Shown: positions 18,830 through 26,863, counted from the stretch's first letter. The stretch: 64,000 nucleotides of DNA from Kitasatospora sp. NBC_00374 (GCF_041434935.1 NZ_CP107964.1:6679001-6743000), one strand, 5' to 3'. The notes: a model not told the origin generated them from the letters alone. Numbers and translations: made by a program.

Positions 18830-18960
18830 AATGCGACTCCTGAGTACTCAACATTGAGCTTGGCATCGAGAGCGTAGCCCGTGTTAATTCAACTCATGCA
18901 CTCAGGATCGGGATTTTAGGGGTCTATCGGCATTCTGATTGTTCAAGGCTTGAATGGGTA

Positions 18961-19017
18961 GGCGGCCCCGGCAGTGTCCGGCGCGGTGTCCGGCGCGGTG
19001 TCCGGCGCGGGGCCGCC
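18961..19017. repeat. 12-bp tandem repeat inside a hairpin
   Basis: Three exact copies of GTGTCCGGCGCG (18974-19009) lie between inverted arms GGCGGCCCC (18961-18969) and GGGGCCGCC (19009-19017). The stem follows the egtD stop and could act as its terminator, with the tandem repeat forming the loop. Confidence 0.75.
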
Positions 19018-19037
19018 CAGGTTCGGCTCGGCTCAGC

Positions 19038-20039
19038 TCACCTCGGCACCGCCAGTGACAGCCCGAACCGTCCCTGCGAGTCCGTCCACCACTCGGACAG
19101 CCGCAGGCCCGCCGCCGACAGCTCGTCCGCCACCCGGGTCCGACGGAACTTGGCCGACACTTCCGTACGCATCTCCTCGCCCGCCTCGAAGTGCACCGCC
19201 AGGTCCAGCGCCCGGATCTTCACGCTCTGCGCGCGGGTGGAGCGCAGCCGCATCTCGATCCACTCCTGCCGGGCGTCCCAGAGCGCGACGTGCTCGAACT
19301 GTGCGGGGTCGAAATCGGCGTCCAGCTCCCGGTTGAGCACCGCCAGGACGTTCTTGTTGAACGCGGCCGTCACACCGGCCGTGTCGTCGTACGCCGCCAC
19401 CAGGACCTTCGGGTCCTTGACCAGGTCGGTCCCGAGCAGCAGGAAGTCGCCGGGATCCAGCATGCCGCGCAGCGCGGACAGGAACTCGGCGCGCTCCTCC
19501 GGCAGCAGATTGCCCAGCGTCCCGCCCAGGAACGCCACGATCTTGGGCCCGGGGCCGGTCGGCAGGTCCAGGCCGTGGGTGAAGTCCGACACCACGGCGT
19601 GCACCGCGAGCGAGGGGAACTCGACGGCCAGCGCCTTCCCGGCCGCGTCCAGTGCGCTCTCGCTCACATCCACCGGGACGTAGGTCTCCAGCGTCCCCAG
19701 CTCCCGCAGGGCGTCCAGCAGCAACCGGGTCTTCTCGGACGAACCGGAGCCCAGCTCCACCAACGTCCTCGCCTGGGTGATCGCGGCGATCGCCCGCGCC
19801 CTGCTCATCAGGATCCCCCGCTCGGCCCGGGTGGGGTAGTACTCCGGCAGCCGGGTGATCTCCTCGAAGAGCTCGCTGCCCCGGGTGTCGTAGAACCACT
19901 TGGGCGGCAGGGTCTTGGGACTCGCGGTCAGGCCGTGCTGCACGTCGTGCCGTAGCGCATGGCTGAAGTGGTCGGCGGCCAGGAAACGGGTCAGGTCGTA
20001 GGAGCTCACGACGGGTCGTCCTCTCAACTTGTCACTCAT
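19038..20039 (-). CDS. egtD: EgtD, L-histidine N-alpha-methyltransferase
   Basis: A 333-residue SAM-dependent enzyme that trimethylates histidine to hercynine, the first step of ergothioneine synthesis. Family features: PPKWFYDTRGSELFEEITRL near residue 47, the SAM site LVELGSGSSEKTRLLL near 90, PVDVSESAL, AFLGGTLGNLLPEE and the substrate-binding C-terminal region (LDLAVHFEAGEEMRTEVS, KFRRTRV). Length matches known EgtD proteins (about 320). ATG at 20039 or GTG at 20042 could both start translation. It is the last gene of the egt operon, 98 bases after egtC. The gap holds repeats of an ACTCGTC/TCACTC type. Confidence 0.93.
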   Translation of the reverse strand: MSDKLRGRPVVSSYDLTRFLAADHFSHALRHDVQHGLTASPKTLPPKWFYDTRGSELFEEITRLPEYYPTRAERGILMSRARAIAAITQARTLVELGSGSSEKTRLLLDALRELGTLETYVPVDVSESALDAAGKALAVEFPSLAVHAVVSDFTHGLDLPTGPGPKIVAFLGGTLGNLLPEERAEFLSALRGMLDPGDFLLLGTDLVKDPKVLVAAYDDTAGVTAAFNKNVLAVLNRELDADFDPAQFEHVALWDARQEWIEMRLRSTRAQSVKIRALDLAVHFEAGEEMRTEVSAKFRRTRVADELSAAGLRLSEWWTDSQGRFGLSLAVPR

Positions 20040-20137
20040 CACTCGTCACTCGTCTCTCGCCACTCATGTGCCGGTCGGTCTCGGTACCGGGTACCCGGAA
20101 CTCGTCGCCCGGAACTCGCCCATCCGTGCGGCGGGCG

Positions 20138-20890
20138 TCAACTCGGTCTGATCGGGCGGACATCGACACCGTTCCGGTCGGCGGTCAGCAGGGAGCCGTC
20201 CGGCACCGCCGTCCAGCCCGGCCCGTCGTCGCCGGGCTCGGAGGCGACCAGGACCGCGCCGCCCGCGCCGCGCTCGGTGCGGTGGAACAGCGTGTCGCCC
20301 CAGCTCGTCGCGGCGATCGAGGTGCCGTCGGTCAGCAGCAGGTTGAGCCGCGCCTCGCCGTACCGGGCCAGCGCCCGCACGGTGTCGTCCAGGGCCTCGC
20401 CCGGGCTCGCCCCGGCCCGCAGCCGGTGCAGCACCAGGGCCCACACCAGGGCCGAGTCGCTGCGGGCCTCCAGCGCGAGCAGCTCCGCCGGCGGCAGCGC
20501 GGCGGCGGCCTTGTCGTACCGCTCGGGCCAGCCGGGCAGCGCGCCGTTGTGGCTGAACAGCCAGCGACCCTCGGCGAACGGCGCTGCCGCGCTCTCACCG
20601 GCCGCACAACCCTCGGTGGCCGAGCGGACGGCGGCCAGCAGCGCCCGGGTACGGACCACCCGGGCCAGGTCGGCGAACGACTGGTCGGCCCAGATCGGCC
20701 CGGCCCGCCGGTACCGCGCGGGGACGGCGTCGCCCTCGGCGTACCAGCCCACGCCGAACCCGTCCACGTTGACCGTGCCGTACCGCTGCGAGCGCGGCGC
20801 CCAGGACTGCCGGTACAGCCCGAACGGCGGATCCACGACCAGCTGCCGGATCGGCACCGGCTCGCCCAGATAGGCGAGGTGGCGGCACAT
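20138..20890 (-). CDS. egtC: EgtC, class II glutamine amidotransferase of ergothioneine synthesis
   Basis: A 250-residue Ntn-type hydrolase. It begins MCRHLAYLGEP, so removal of Met exposes the catalytic Cys2. Other amidotransferase motifs are GTVNVDGFGVGWY, SHNGALPGW and LEARSDSALVWALVL. EgtC removes the gamma-glutamyl group from gamma-glutamyl-hercynylcysteine sulfoxide. The ATG overlaps the TGA of egtB by one base, a sign of translational coupling. Length and residues fit mycobacterial EgtC closely. It acts in the cytosol together with the other Egt enzymes. Confidence 0.93.
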   Translation of the reverse strand: MCRHLAYLGEPVPIRQLVVDPPFGLYRQSWAPRSQRYGTVNVDGFGVGWYAEGDAVPARYRRAGPIWADQSFADLARVVRTRALLAAVRSATEGCAAGESAAAPFAEGRWLFSHNGALPGWPERYDKAAAALPPAELLALEARSDSALVWALVLHRLRAGASPGEALDDTVRALARYGEARLNLLLTDGTSIAATSWGDTLFHRTERGAGGAVLVASEPGDDGPGWTAVPDGSLLTADRNGVDVRPIRPS

Positions 20891-22368
20891 CAGCTGCCGC
20901 CCCGGGGTTCGGCGCCGTACCCGTACCCGTACCCGTACCCGTCGTCCACGGAGCAGGCGGTGCGGAACCCGGCGAAGATCTGGCGGCGGATCGGGTAGTC
21001 CCAGTTCCGGAAGGTGCCCCGGCAGGCGACCGGCGCCACCGCGAACGACCCACCGCGCAGCACCTTGTACTCGGGCCCGAAGAAGACCTCCGAGTACTCC
21101 TTGTACGGCCACGCCCGGAAGCCCGGGTACGGCAGGAAGTCGCTGGCCGTCCACTCCCACACGTCGCCGATCAACTGCCGTGCCCCGTAAGGGGACTGTC
21201 CGGCCGGGTAGCTGCCGGCCGGAGCGGGCTGCAGGTGGCGCTGGCCCAGGTTGGCGTGCTCGGGCCCGGGGGCGGCGTCACCCCACGGGAAGCGGCGGGA
21301 ACGGTCGGCTGCCGGGTCGTGCCGGGCGGCCTTCTCCCACTCCGCCTCGGTCGGCAGCCGCCGCCCGGCCCACCGGGCGTACGCGTCCGCCTCGTACCAA
21401 CTGACGTGCAGGACGGGCTCCTCGGGCGGGACCGGCTCCACCGCGCCGAATCGTCTGCGCAGCCACTGCCCGCCCTCCTCGGTCCAGAACAGCGGCGCGA
21501 CCAGATCGGCCCGCATCCGGTGCTGCCAGCCCTCGGGCGTCCACCAGCGCGGTTCCCGGTAGCCGCCGTCGGCGATGAACCGCTGGTAGGCGGCGTTGCT
21601 GACGGGGGTGGTGTCGAGGCGGAAGGCCGGCAGGTCGACCCGGTGCGCGGGGCGCTCGTTGTCCAGCGCCCAGGGCTCGGTGTCGGTGCCCATCGTGAAC
21701 GGCCCGGCCGGAACGAGCACCTCGGCCGGCAGCCGGCCGGCGTCCGCGGGCGGGGCGGGCGGCGGCGCGGTGAGCGCGACCGGGCCCCGGCGCAGCTGAT
21801 GGGTGATCAGCATGGTCTCGTCGTGCTGCTGCTCGTGCTGGGCGATCAGGCCGAAGGCGAAGCCGTCGGCGAGCAGCGGGGTGCCCTCCAGGGGGCTCGC
21901 CGCCAGCAGGTCCAGCACCCGGCCGCGGACGTCGTGCGCGTAAGCGCGGGCCTCCGCGGGCGGCAGCAGCGGGAGGGTCGGGCGCTCGGAGCGCGGGTGC
22001 TCGAACGCGTCGTACAGGGGGTCGATCTCGGGGTGCATCGGGTCGCGGCCGCCGACGTTGCGCAGCAGCCACAGCTCCTCCTGGTTGCCGATGTGGGCGA
22101 GGTCCCAGACCAGCGGTGACATCAGGGGGGAGTGCTGGGCCGTGAGGTCGTGGTCCTCGACGCAGTCGGTCAGCCGGGCGGTGCGGTCGCGGGCGGCGAT
22201 CAGCTCGTCGGCGATCAGGTCGCGCAGGGCGCCGGGGGTCGCGGGGGTGGCGCCGGTGGTGGTGCCTGCGGTAGCGCCGGTGGTGGTGCCGGAGGTGGTG
22301 CCGGTGGTGGTGCCGGAGGTGGTGCCGGAAGCCGTGGTGGTCGGCCCGGGCCGGTCGGTGTTCAGCAC
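20890..22368 (-). CDS. egtB: EgtB, hercynine oxygenase (sulfoxide synthase)
   Basis: A 492-residue non-haem iron enzyme that couples gamma-glutamylcysteine (or cysteine) to hercynine and oxidises the sulfur. The N-terminal DinB-like domain carries the three iron-binding histidines, His92 (DLAHIG), His178 and His182 (QHEQQHDE). The C-terminal formylglycine-enzyme-type domain shows VPAGPFTMGTD, RLPTEAEWEKAAR, VWEWTASDF, KVLRGGSFA and FRNWDYPIRRQIFAGFR. Oddities: a Thr/Gly-repeat N-terminus of about 45 residues and a Gly-Tyr repeat near the C-terminus, both encoded by tandem DNA repeats. The GTG start lies seven bases inside the end of egtA (GTGCTGA), so translation is coupled. Confidence 0.93.
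   Translation of the reverse strand: MLNTDRPGPTTTASGTTSGTTTGTTSGTTTGATAGTTTGATPATPGALRDLIADELIAARDRTARLTDCVEDHDLTAQHSPLMSPLVWDLAHIGNQEELWLLRNVGGRDPMHPEIDPLYDAFEHPRSERPTLPLLPPAEARAYAHDVRGRVLDLLAASPLEGTPLLADGFAFGLIAQHEQQHDETMLITHQLRRGPVALTAPPPAPPADAGRLPAEVLVPAGPFTMGTDTEPWALDNERPAHRVDLPAFRLDTTPVSNAAYQRFIADGGYREPRWWTPEGWQHRMRADLVAPLFWTEEGGQWLRRRFGAVEPVPPEEPVLHVSWYEADAYARWAGRRLPTEAEWEKAARHDPAADRSRRFPWGDAAPGPEHANLGQRHLQPAPAGSYPAGQSPYGARQLIGDVWEWTASDFLPYPGFRAWPYKEYSEVFFGPEYKVLRGGSFAVAPVACRGTFRNWDYPIRRQIFAGFRTACSVDDGYGYGYGYGAEPRGGS
20917..20940. repeat. 6-bp tandem repeat, four copies, at the 3' end of egtB
   Basis: Four copies of GTACCC (plus strand) encode alternating Gly and Tyr near the EgtB C-terminus, after the catalytic domain has ended. 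Confidence 0.85.
22282..22329. repeat. 12-bp tandem repeat, four copies, at the 5' end of egtB
   Basis: Four copies of GGTGGTGCCGGA/T (plus strand) encode a Ser/Thr-Gly-Thr-Thr tetrapeptide repeat that lengthens the EgtB N-terminus. Degenerate further copies flank it on the left. Confidence 0.85.
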
Positions 22369-23999
22369 GGTGCGGCCTCCTCGGGTACGGGCAGGGCGCC
22401 GGTTCGCAGGGCGTCCAGCTGGTCGTCGGCGGGGCAGCGGCCGCGGGCCGGGTAGCGTTCGGCGAACGCGGTCAGCCGCTCGCGCAGCATTTCGGCGCCC
22501 TCGGACCGGGCGAGCGCCCGCTCGGCGGCTCCGAAACAGGCGAGGGCGGCGCGGCGAAGTTCGGGATCGGCCATGCCGAGCACCGCGGCGCGCTGCCACA
22601 GGGCGTTGCGCGGGGCATTCACGGTGTAGTCGACATGAGCGCCGACGCGAGCGTTCATTGAACCGCGCACGTTTGTGGTGCGGTGACCATTCACGGAGTG
22701 GTGAATGCTGGTGGAGTGGTGAACGTTGCGCTGGTCGTGAGCGTTCGCGCTCGCCTTGGCGTTCACGCCACCGCGATCGTTCGCACTCCCGAAATCGTTC
22801 GCACTCCCGCGATCGTTCACGTCGGCGCGATCGTTCACGCCGCCGAGACCGTTCGCACCACCGCGAGCATGCGCGCCGGCGCAACCGTTCACCGCCCCGC
22901 GAGCGGTCACGGCATCGAGCGAATGCAGCCGTTCCAGCGCGGCGAAGGCCTCGTCGGCCGCCACCGGATCGTCCAGCAGTGCGCCGACCAGCGCCAGCGG
23001 CGTCAGCCAGCCGTCGCCCGGCTGCGCGTCGAGCATCCGCAGCTCCAGGTGACCACGCGGTCGGACCGGCGGGAAGAGCGTGGTGCGGTGGTAGTCGAGA
23101 TCGGCCAGCGTGGCCGGCCGTTCGCCCGCGCCTCGCAGCCAGTCCCGGAAGGTCAGCCCGGCCGGCGCCGTCCACGGCCGGCCGTCCGGCCGCTGGACGC
23201 AGAGCACCTTGGCGTCCAGCACGTACCGCGCCCACGCGGCCCGCGGGTCGCCGTCCGGCGACGGGGCCAGGGTGCGGCTCGGGTCCATCCGCGACCAGAC
23301 CATCTGCCGGGTCGACCGGTAGCCGGTCGGGCGGCCGTCCAGCAGCGGCGAGTTGGCGAACGCGGCGACCAGTAGCGGGCCCAACTGGTGCACCAGCCGC
23401 CAGCGGTCCGCCAGTGCCTGCGGGCCGGTCTCGGTGCCGGCGTCCACGCTGACCTGCACCGAGGCGGTGCCGCACATCATGATCCGGCCCCACGGACCGG
23501 CCCGGTCGAAGTACTTCTCCATCGCCACGTACCGGGGATGGGCGAGCTGCATCCGCCGTTCGCGGGCGAGCGGGTCGGTGCCGCTCCCGGTGAGCCGGAG
23601 GTCCTGGGTGGCGAAGGCGGCGCGGAGGGCGGCCTGGTCCCGCAGCAGGTCGTTCGCGCAGCGGGTGGGTCCCTCGGCGGGCAGGGAGCTCAGCTCGACC
23701 TGGCCGCCGGGTTCGTGGGTGAGGTTGGCACCCGCGGGCAGCAGCGGGCTGTCGGGAGTGCCGGGCAGAGCCGCCAGCGCGGCGGCCGTCCGGCCGGGGT
23801 CGATCGGAGCGTCCGGACATCGGGAGTCATGGACGAACCACTCGGTCTCGACCCCGATCAGACGGGGAGGACCGATCTTGAAACAGATGCCGGCCAGATG
23901 TTCTTCGGCCGACGCCTCGGTCAATGGGGTCACGCTGGGTGGCGATTCTTGCTGCGCCGTTGCCTGGTGCGGGCGTGCGGGTATCACCGGACTCACCAT
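22362..23999 (-). CDS. egtA: EgtA, glutamate-cysteine ligase, with a 96-residue repeat insertion
   Basis: A 545-residue protein of the GCS2/EgtA family that makes gamma-glutamylcysteine for EgtB. Seen: GPPRLIGVETEWFVHD, GANLTHEPGGQVELSSLP, RYVAMEKYFDRAGPWGRIMM, CGTASVQVSVDAG and HLELRMLDAQPGDGW. Residues 368-463 are sixteen hexapeptides of the G-G-V-N-D-R type, placed between two conserved helices. Without them the protein is 449 residues, close to the family norm. ATG at 23999 is the likeliest start, though its GAGG touches the ATG. GTG codons at 23996 and 24083 are alternatives, the last overlapping the upstream C-S lyase gene. Second gene of the operon. Confidence 0.9.
   Translation of the reverse strand: MVSPVIPARPHQATAQQESPPSVTPLTEASAEEHLAGICFKIGPPRLIGVETEWFVHDSRCPDAPIDPGRTAAALAALPGTPDSPLLPAGANLTHEPGGQVELSSLPAEGPTRCANDLLRDQAALRAAFATQDLRLTGSGTDPLARERRMQLAHPRYVAMEKYFDRAGPWGRIMMCGTASVQVSVDAGTETGPQALADRWRLVHQLGPLLVAAFANSPLLDGRPTGYRSTRQMVWSRMDPSRTLAPSPDGDPRAAWARYVLDAKVLCVQRPDGRPWTAPAGLTFRDWLRGAGERPATLADLDYHRTTLFPPVRPRGHLELRMLDAQPGDGWLTPLALVGALLDDPVAADEAFAALERLHSLDAVTARGAVNGCAGAHARGGANGLGGVNDRADVNDRGSANDFGSANDRGGVNAKASANAHDQRNVHHSTSIHHSVNGHRTTNVRGSMNARVGAHVDYTVNAPRNALWQRAAVLGMADPELRRAALACFGAAERALARSEGAEMLRERLTAFAERYPARGRCPADDQLDALRTGALPVPEEAAPC
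22611..22898. repeat. 18-bp degenerate minisatellite, sixteen copies, inside egtA
   Basis: Sixteen consecutive 18-base units (288 bases in all), best preserved at 22785-22860 with the core GCGATCGTTCACG. Each unit encodes one hexapeptide with Asn or another polar residue at position 4. The exact unit length and even phase show growth by whole units. Confidence 0.9.
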
Positions 24000-24066
24000 C
24001 CTCGGTTCGCGGTTTGCGGCCCGGTTGTTCCTGCTCAGTCTGCAACGGGGCAAACCTCGCCGCCCC

Positions 24067-25218
24067 TCAGAGTCTTTCCGCACAGGTCAGGCGGGTGAGC
24101 GCGAGCCGCAACCGGTTGAGCGGCAGCGCGTAGTTCATTCGCAGGCCGCCGTGGCCGGCCCGGCCGAACTCGGAACCGTCCGACAGTTCGACGTCACGTT
24201 CGGTGAGCAACCGCTCCCGAAGCCGCTCGGGCGGCACCCCGGCCTCCAGCCCCGCGGCCCGCCCCAGCGCGGCGCCGTCCAGCCACATCAGGTACGAGGC
24301 CTGCGGCCGCACGGACACCGCTCCACCGAGGGCGGCGACGGCGAGCTCACGGGCCGCCGTCAGATGGTCGAGGAGGCCGTCCAGCCAGGCCTCGCCCTCG
24401 GCCAACGCGGCCTGCTGGACCAGCTGTTCCAGCAGGCCGCCCTCCCAGAGACCGTGGCCGGCCATCACCGCGGTCAACCGCTCGCGCAGGCCCTCGTCCG
24501 GGACCAGGGCGAAACAGGAGGGGATGCCCGAGGTGTTGAAGGTCTTGCCCACCGAGTTCAGGGTGACGGTGTGCCGGGCCGCCGCGCCGGCCACCGCGAC
24601 GGCGACCGGATGCCGGGTGCCCGCGTCGGGGTGCGTCAGGTCGCCGTGGACCTCGTCCGAGACCAGCAGGCCGCCGGACTCCGCGGCCAGTTCGGCCAGC
24701 GCCCGGATCTCCGAGTGCCGCCACAGCTGCCCGGACGGGTTGTGCGGACTGCTGACCAGCACCACGCCCGGCCGCGGCCAGGCGAACTCCGCCAACGGCA
24801 GCCGGTAGCCTTCCGCGTCCCGGACGAACGGCACCTCGCGGTGCGGGAGCCCGGCCGCCCGGCACAGCTGCCCGAAGCCGCCCCACTCCGGCGAGCCGAA
24901 CACCACCGGCGAGCCGGGCGCCGCGGCCTCCAGCAGCAGCCTGACGGCCGTGCGGGGGCCGAACGGCAGCAGCATCACCCAGTCCGGGTCGATCTCGACG
25001 GCGTGCCGGCGGCGGTACCAGTCGGCCACCAGCCGCCGGCCGCCCGGGTCGCAGACGGTGTACCCGAACGCGCCGTGCCGGGCCCTCGCGGCCAGCGCCG
25101 CGCCGATCGCGGGTGGGCCGGGCAGGTCCATGTCCGCGAGACCGAGCGCGATCCGTCCGGCACCGGCGCGGGCCCACTTGCTGCTGCCCGTCCCGCTGCG
25201 GTCGAACGCCTCGAACAC
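24067..25218 (-). CDS. PatB/MalY-type PLP-dependent C-S lyase, candidate EgtE
   Basis: A 383-residue fold-type I PLP enzyme. Motifs: LGLADMDLPGPPAI (the 'ADMDF..PP' block of PatB/MalY), SSPHNPSGQLW with Asn160, LVSDEVHGDL with Asp188, and LNSVGKTFNTSG with the PLP lysine Lys225. PatB/MalY enzymes are cystathionine beta-lyases that break a C-S bond. The last step of ergothioneine synthesis is C-S cleavage of hercynylcysteine sulfoxide, done in mycobacteria by EgtE, a different PLP subfamily. This gene leads the egt operon, 67 bases before egtA, so it is a good candidate for that step. The GTG start has GGAG five bases upstream. Family is clear, pathway role inferred. Confidence 0.82.
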   Translation of the reverse strand: MFEAFDRSGTGSSKWARAGAGRIALGLADMDLPGPPAIGAALAARARHGAFGYTVCDPGGRRLVADWYRRRHAVEIDPDWVMLLPFGPRTAVRLLLEAAAPGSPVVFGSPEWGGFGQLCRAAGLPHREVPFVRDAEGYRLPLAEFAWPRPGVVLVSSPHNPSGQLWRHSEIRALAELAAESGGLLVSDEVHGDLTHPDAGTRHPVAVAVAGAAARHTVTLNSVGKTFNTSGIPSCFALVPDEGLRERLTAVMAGHGLWEGGLLEQLVQQAALAEGEAWLDGLLDHLTAARELAVAALGGAVSVRPQASYLMWLDGAALGRAAGLEAGVPPERLRERLLTERDVELSDGSEFGRAGHGGLRMNYALPLNRLRLALTRLTCAERL

Positions 25219-25256
25219 GGCTGCTCCCTCCGGACGGTGCCCCCGCCGGGCCCACG

Positions 25257-25286
25257 CTACCCGGGTCTACCCGGGCCTACCCGGGC
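25257..25286. repeat. 10-bp tandem repeat, three copies
   Basis: CTACCCGGGT, CTACCCGGGC, CTACCCGGGC in direct succession, 39 bases upstream of the C-S lyase start codon. Each unit contains a CCCGGG palindrome. Confidence 0.85.
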
Positions 25287-25435
25287 CACCAGGGATACAC
25301 GCGCCACCGTCGCCACCTGCGCCGCCACCGCCCGTGCCGCCACCGCCCGCGCCGCCTGCCGGACGCCGACGAGGTCGGGGCGCGCGAGCGCGTACCCTGC
25401 CGACCTGATCGGGCCACGGCCCGGTCGAGCGAGCG

Positions 25436-25483
25436 ACTGACCGACTGACTGACCGACTGACTGACCGACTGACTGGCCGAGTG
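25436..25483. repeat. 12-bp tandem repeat, four copies
   Basis: Three exact copies of ACTGACCGACTG and one variant (ACTGGCCGAGTG), in non-coding DNA upstream of the ABM-domain gene. Confidence 0.9.
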
Positions 25484-25527
25484 ATCGACCGGCCAGGTGA
25501 TCGACCGAGCGGATGCGGGGGAGCGGC

Positions 25528-26097
25528 ATGGCTGTGCTGGAAGGTCTCGAGAGCGCCGCAGGCGACGAGGTCACCCTGTTCGTGGCCCGGCGGGTCGACC
25601 CCGGCCACGAGGACGCGTTCGAGACGTGGGCCCGGGGCATCCTCGGCGCCGCGGCCGACCACCCCGGCAACCTCGGCACCGGTCTGCTCCGGCCGGCGGA
25701 GCCCGGCGCCCCCTGGCACCTGCTGCTCCACTTCCGGGACGCCGACTCCTTCGGCGCCTGGCAGGGCTCGCCCGCCCGCGCGGCCTGTTTCGCCCGCGTG
25801 GACGGGCACCACGTCGAGGTCGCCAGGCGTGAACTCCACGGCATGGAGGGCTGGTTCGCGACGACAGCGACCGGGGCCCGGCGCACCCCGCCGGCCCGCT
25901 GGAAGATGGCGGTGGCCTCCACCGTGGCCATCGCACCCCTCACCATCACCGCGAACCTGCTCGTGACACCGCACCTGGCCGGCCTGCCGGTGGTGCTGCG
26001 CTCGTTGCTGCTCGCCCCGGTCATCAGCAGCCTGATGACCTACCTCGGACTGCCGGCGGTCACCCGCCTGCTTCGGCGCTGGCTGTTCCCGGCCTGA
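25528..26097 (+). CDS. ABM-domain (antibiotic biosynthesis monooxygenase-like) membrane protein
   Basis: A 189-residue protein. Residues 14-110 form a dimeric alpha/beta barrel of the ABM type (VTLFVARRVDPGHEDAFETWARGILGAA, HLLLHFRDADSFGAWQGS). The C-terminal part has two hydrophobic segments at about 130-155 and 160-180 (MAVASTVAIAPLTITANLLV; LLLAPVISSLMTYLGLP). This pairing of an ABM domain with two membrane helices is common in actinobacteria and has no firm function. ATG at 25528 follows GGGGAG at a good distance, so an upstream in-frame ATG at 25513 is less likely. Its 3' end overlaps the convergent small gene below by 38 bases. Confidence 0.8.
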   Translation: MAVLEGLESAAGDEVTLFVARRVDPGHEDAFETWARGILGAAADHPGNLGTGLLRPAEPGAPWHLLLHFRDADSFGAWQGSPARAACFARVDGHHVEVARRELHGMEGWFATTATGARRTPPARWKMAVASTVAIAPLTITANLLVTPHLAGLPVVLRSLLLAPVISSLMTYLGLPAVTRLLRRWLFPA

Positions 26098-26353
26098 CGG
26101 CCCCGCCCGTACCGCCCGTACCGCCCGTACCGCCCGTACCGCCCGTACCGCCCGTACTGCCCCTACCGCCGGCCCCGCCGGCACCGACAGCCCCGACAGT
26201 CGGTCGCCGGCGCCCGTTCCCGCCGCCGCAGCCCCGGTGCCGGTCGACGGCCTCCGCCCGGTCGTTGATCGGCCGGACCGGGCGTCCCAGCACGTAGTCC
26301 CCGCAGTCGACGCAGTAGCCCATGGTCGGCGCGGCGGTGTCCGGGTCAGCCAC
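26060..26353 (-). CDS. Small putative zinc-binding protein with a Gly-Gly-Thr repeat tail
   Basis: A 97-residue product not recognised. The first half has a CVDCGDYVLGRPVRP stretch and a later Cys in HRGCGGG, which could make a small metal site. The C-terminal half is Gly/Thr repeats encoded by a 9-base tandem array, and the final codons run into the end of the ABM gene on the other strand. The GTG start overlaps the stop of the preceding small gene (GTGGCTGA), supporting translation. The tail may be a recent repeat expansion that displaced the original stop codon. Confidence 0.5.
   Translation of the reverse strand: MADPDTAAPTMGYCVDCGDYVLGRPVRPINDRAEAVDRHRGCGGGNGRRRPTVGAVGAGGAGGRGSTGGTGGTGGTGGTGGTGGAVRPGTASAEAGG
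26103..26156. repeat. 9-bp tandem repeat, six copies
   Basis: Six exact copies of CCGCCCGTA. On the minus strand they encode the Gly-Gly-Thr repeats of the small gene that covers them. Confidence 0.9.
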
Positions 26354-26558
26354 GGGGCCGCCCCTCGTCGACGTACCGGCGGGCGCGGATCCACTGCTCG
26401 GCGCTGCCGCGGAGCGGGTAGCGCTCCAGCTCGCCGGCGGTCTCCACCCAGGCTCCGCCGTGGTGCAGGTCGCGGATGCCCCACATCACCCGGCCGAGCT
26501 CGTCCGGCGGGAAGCGGTCCACCTGGTACCGGCCGGGCTCCCATCGCTGTGGCGTCAT
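26346..26558 (-). CDS. Small conserved-type hypothetical protein
   Basis: A 70-residue soluble protein (MTPQRWEPGRYQVDRFPP...) with four Trp and a high content of charged residues. No family was recognised. ATG has GGAAGG six bases upstream. It is the middle gene of a three-gene minus-strand set that faces a GntR regulator; small proteins in this position are common in actinobacterial accessory loci. Function unknown. Confidence 0.6.
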   Translation of the reverse strand: MTPQRWEPGRYQVDRFPPDELGRVMWGIRDLHHGGAWVETAGELERYPLRGSAEQWIRARRYVDEGRPRG

Positions 26559-26610
26559 GGCGTACCTTCCGAGGCCGTTCCCGTGGCGGTGGAGCGGAGT
26601 TGAGGGGTGG

Positions 26611-26847
26611 TCATGAGTCCTCCTGGATCTCGACCCAGATCTGGGTCAGGCCTGCGGCGCCGGTGGCGCCCCAGCGGTCGGCGACGGCGACGGCGCTGAG
26701 GATGTCGGCCCAGCGCTCGGGGCCGCAGTCGGCGGGGACGGGAGCGCTGATCCGCAGGCCGGTGTCGATGGGATGCGCGACGGCCGGCTCCCCGGTGGCC
26801 TGCTCGATGGCGCTCCGCAGCGCGGCCGCGCGCACACTGATCTCCAC
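26611..26847 (-). CDS. Small hypothetical protein next to a GntR regulator
   Basis: A 78-residue protein (first residues MEISVRAAALRSAIEQ) with an alternating hydrophobic pattern that suggests a small alpha/beta fold. The GTG start has GGGGAGA three bases upstream. First gene of the minus-strand trio; its promoter must lie in the 98-base region shared with the GntR gene, so repression by that regulator is likely. No family recognised. Confidence 0.6.
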   Translation of the reverse strand: MEISVRAAALRSAIEQATGEPAVAHPIDTGLRISAPVPADCGPERWADILSAVAVADRWGATGAAGLTQIWVEIQEDS

Positions 26848-26863
26848 CGCTCTCCCCTATAGG

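Larger units (their letters stand above)
25219..25527. other. Intergenic region with tandem repeats
   Basis: This 309-base gap before the ABM-domain gene holds the presumed promoter of the minus-strand egt operon, three copies of a 10-base unit CTACCCGGGC (25257-25286), a Pro/Ala-codon-like GC stretch, and four copies of a 12-base unit at 25436-25483. No gene is supported here. Confidence 0.6.

Noticed and set aside
22611-22898. Possible CRISPR array
   Set aside because: The 18-base units are contiguous with no spacers and keep a reading frame inside egtA; no cas genes are present.
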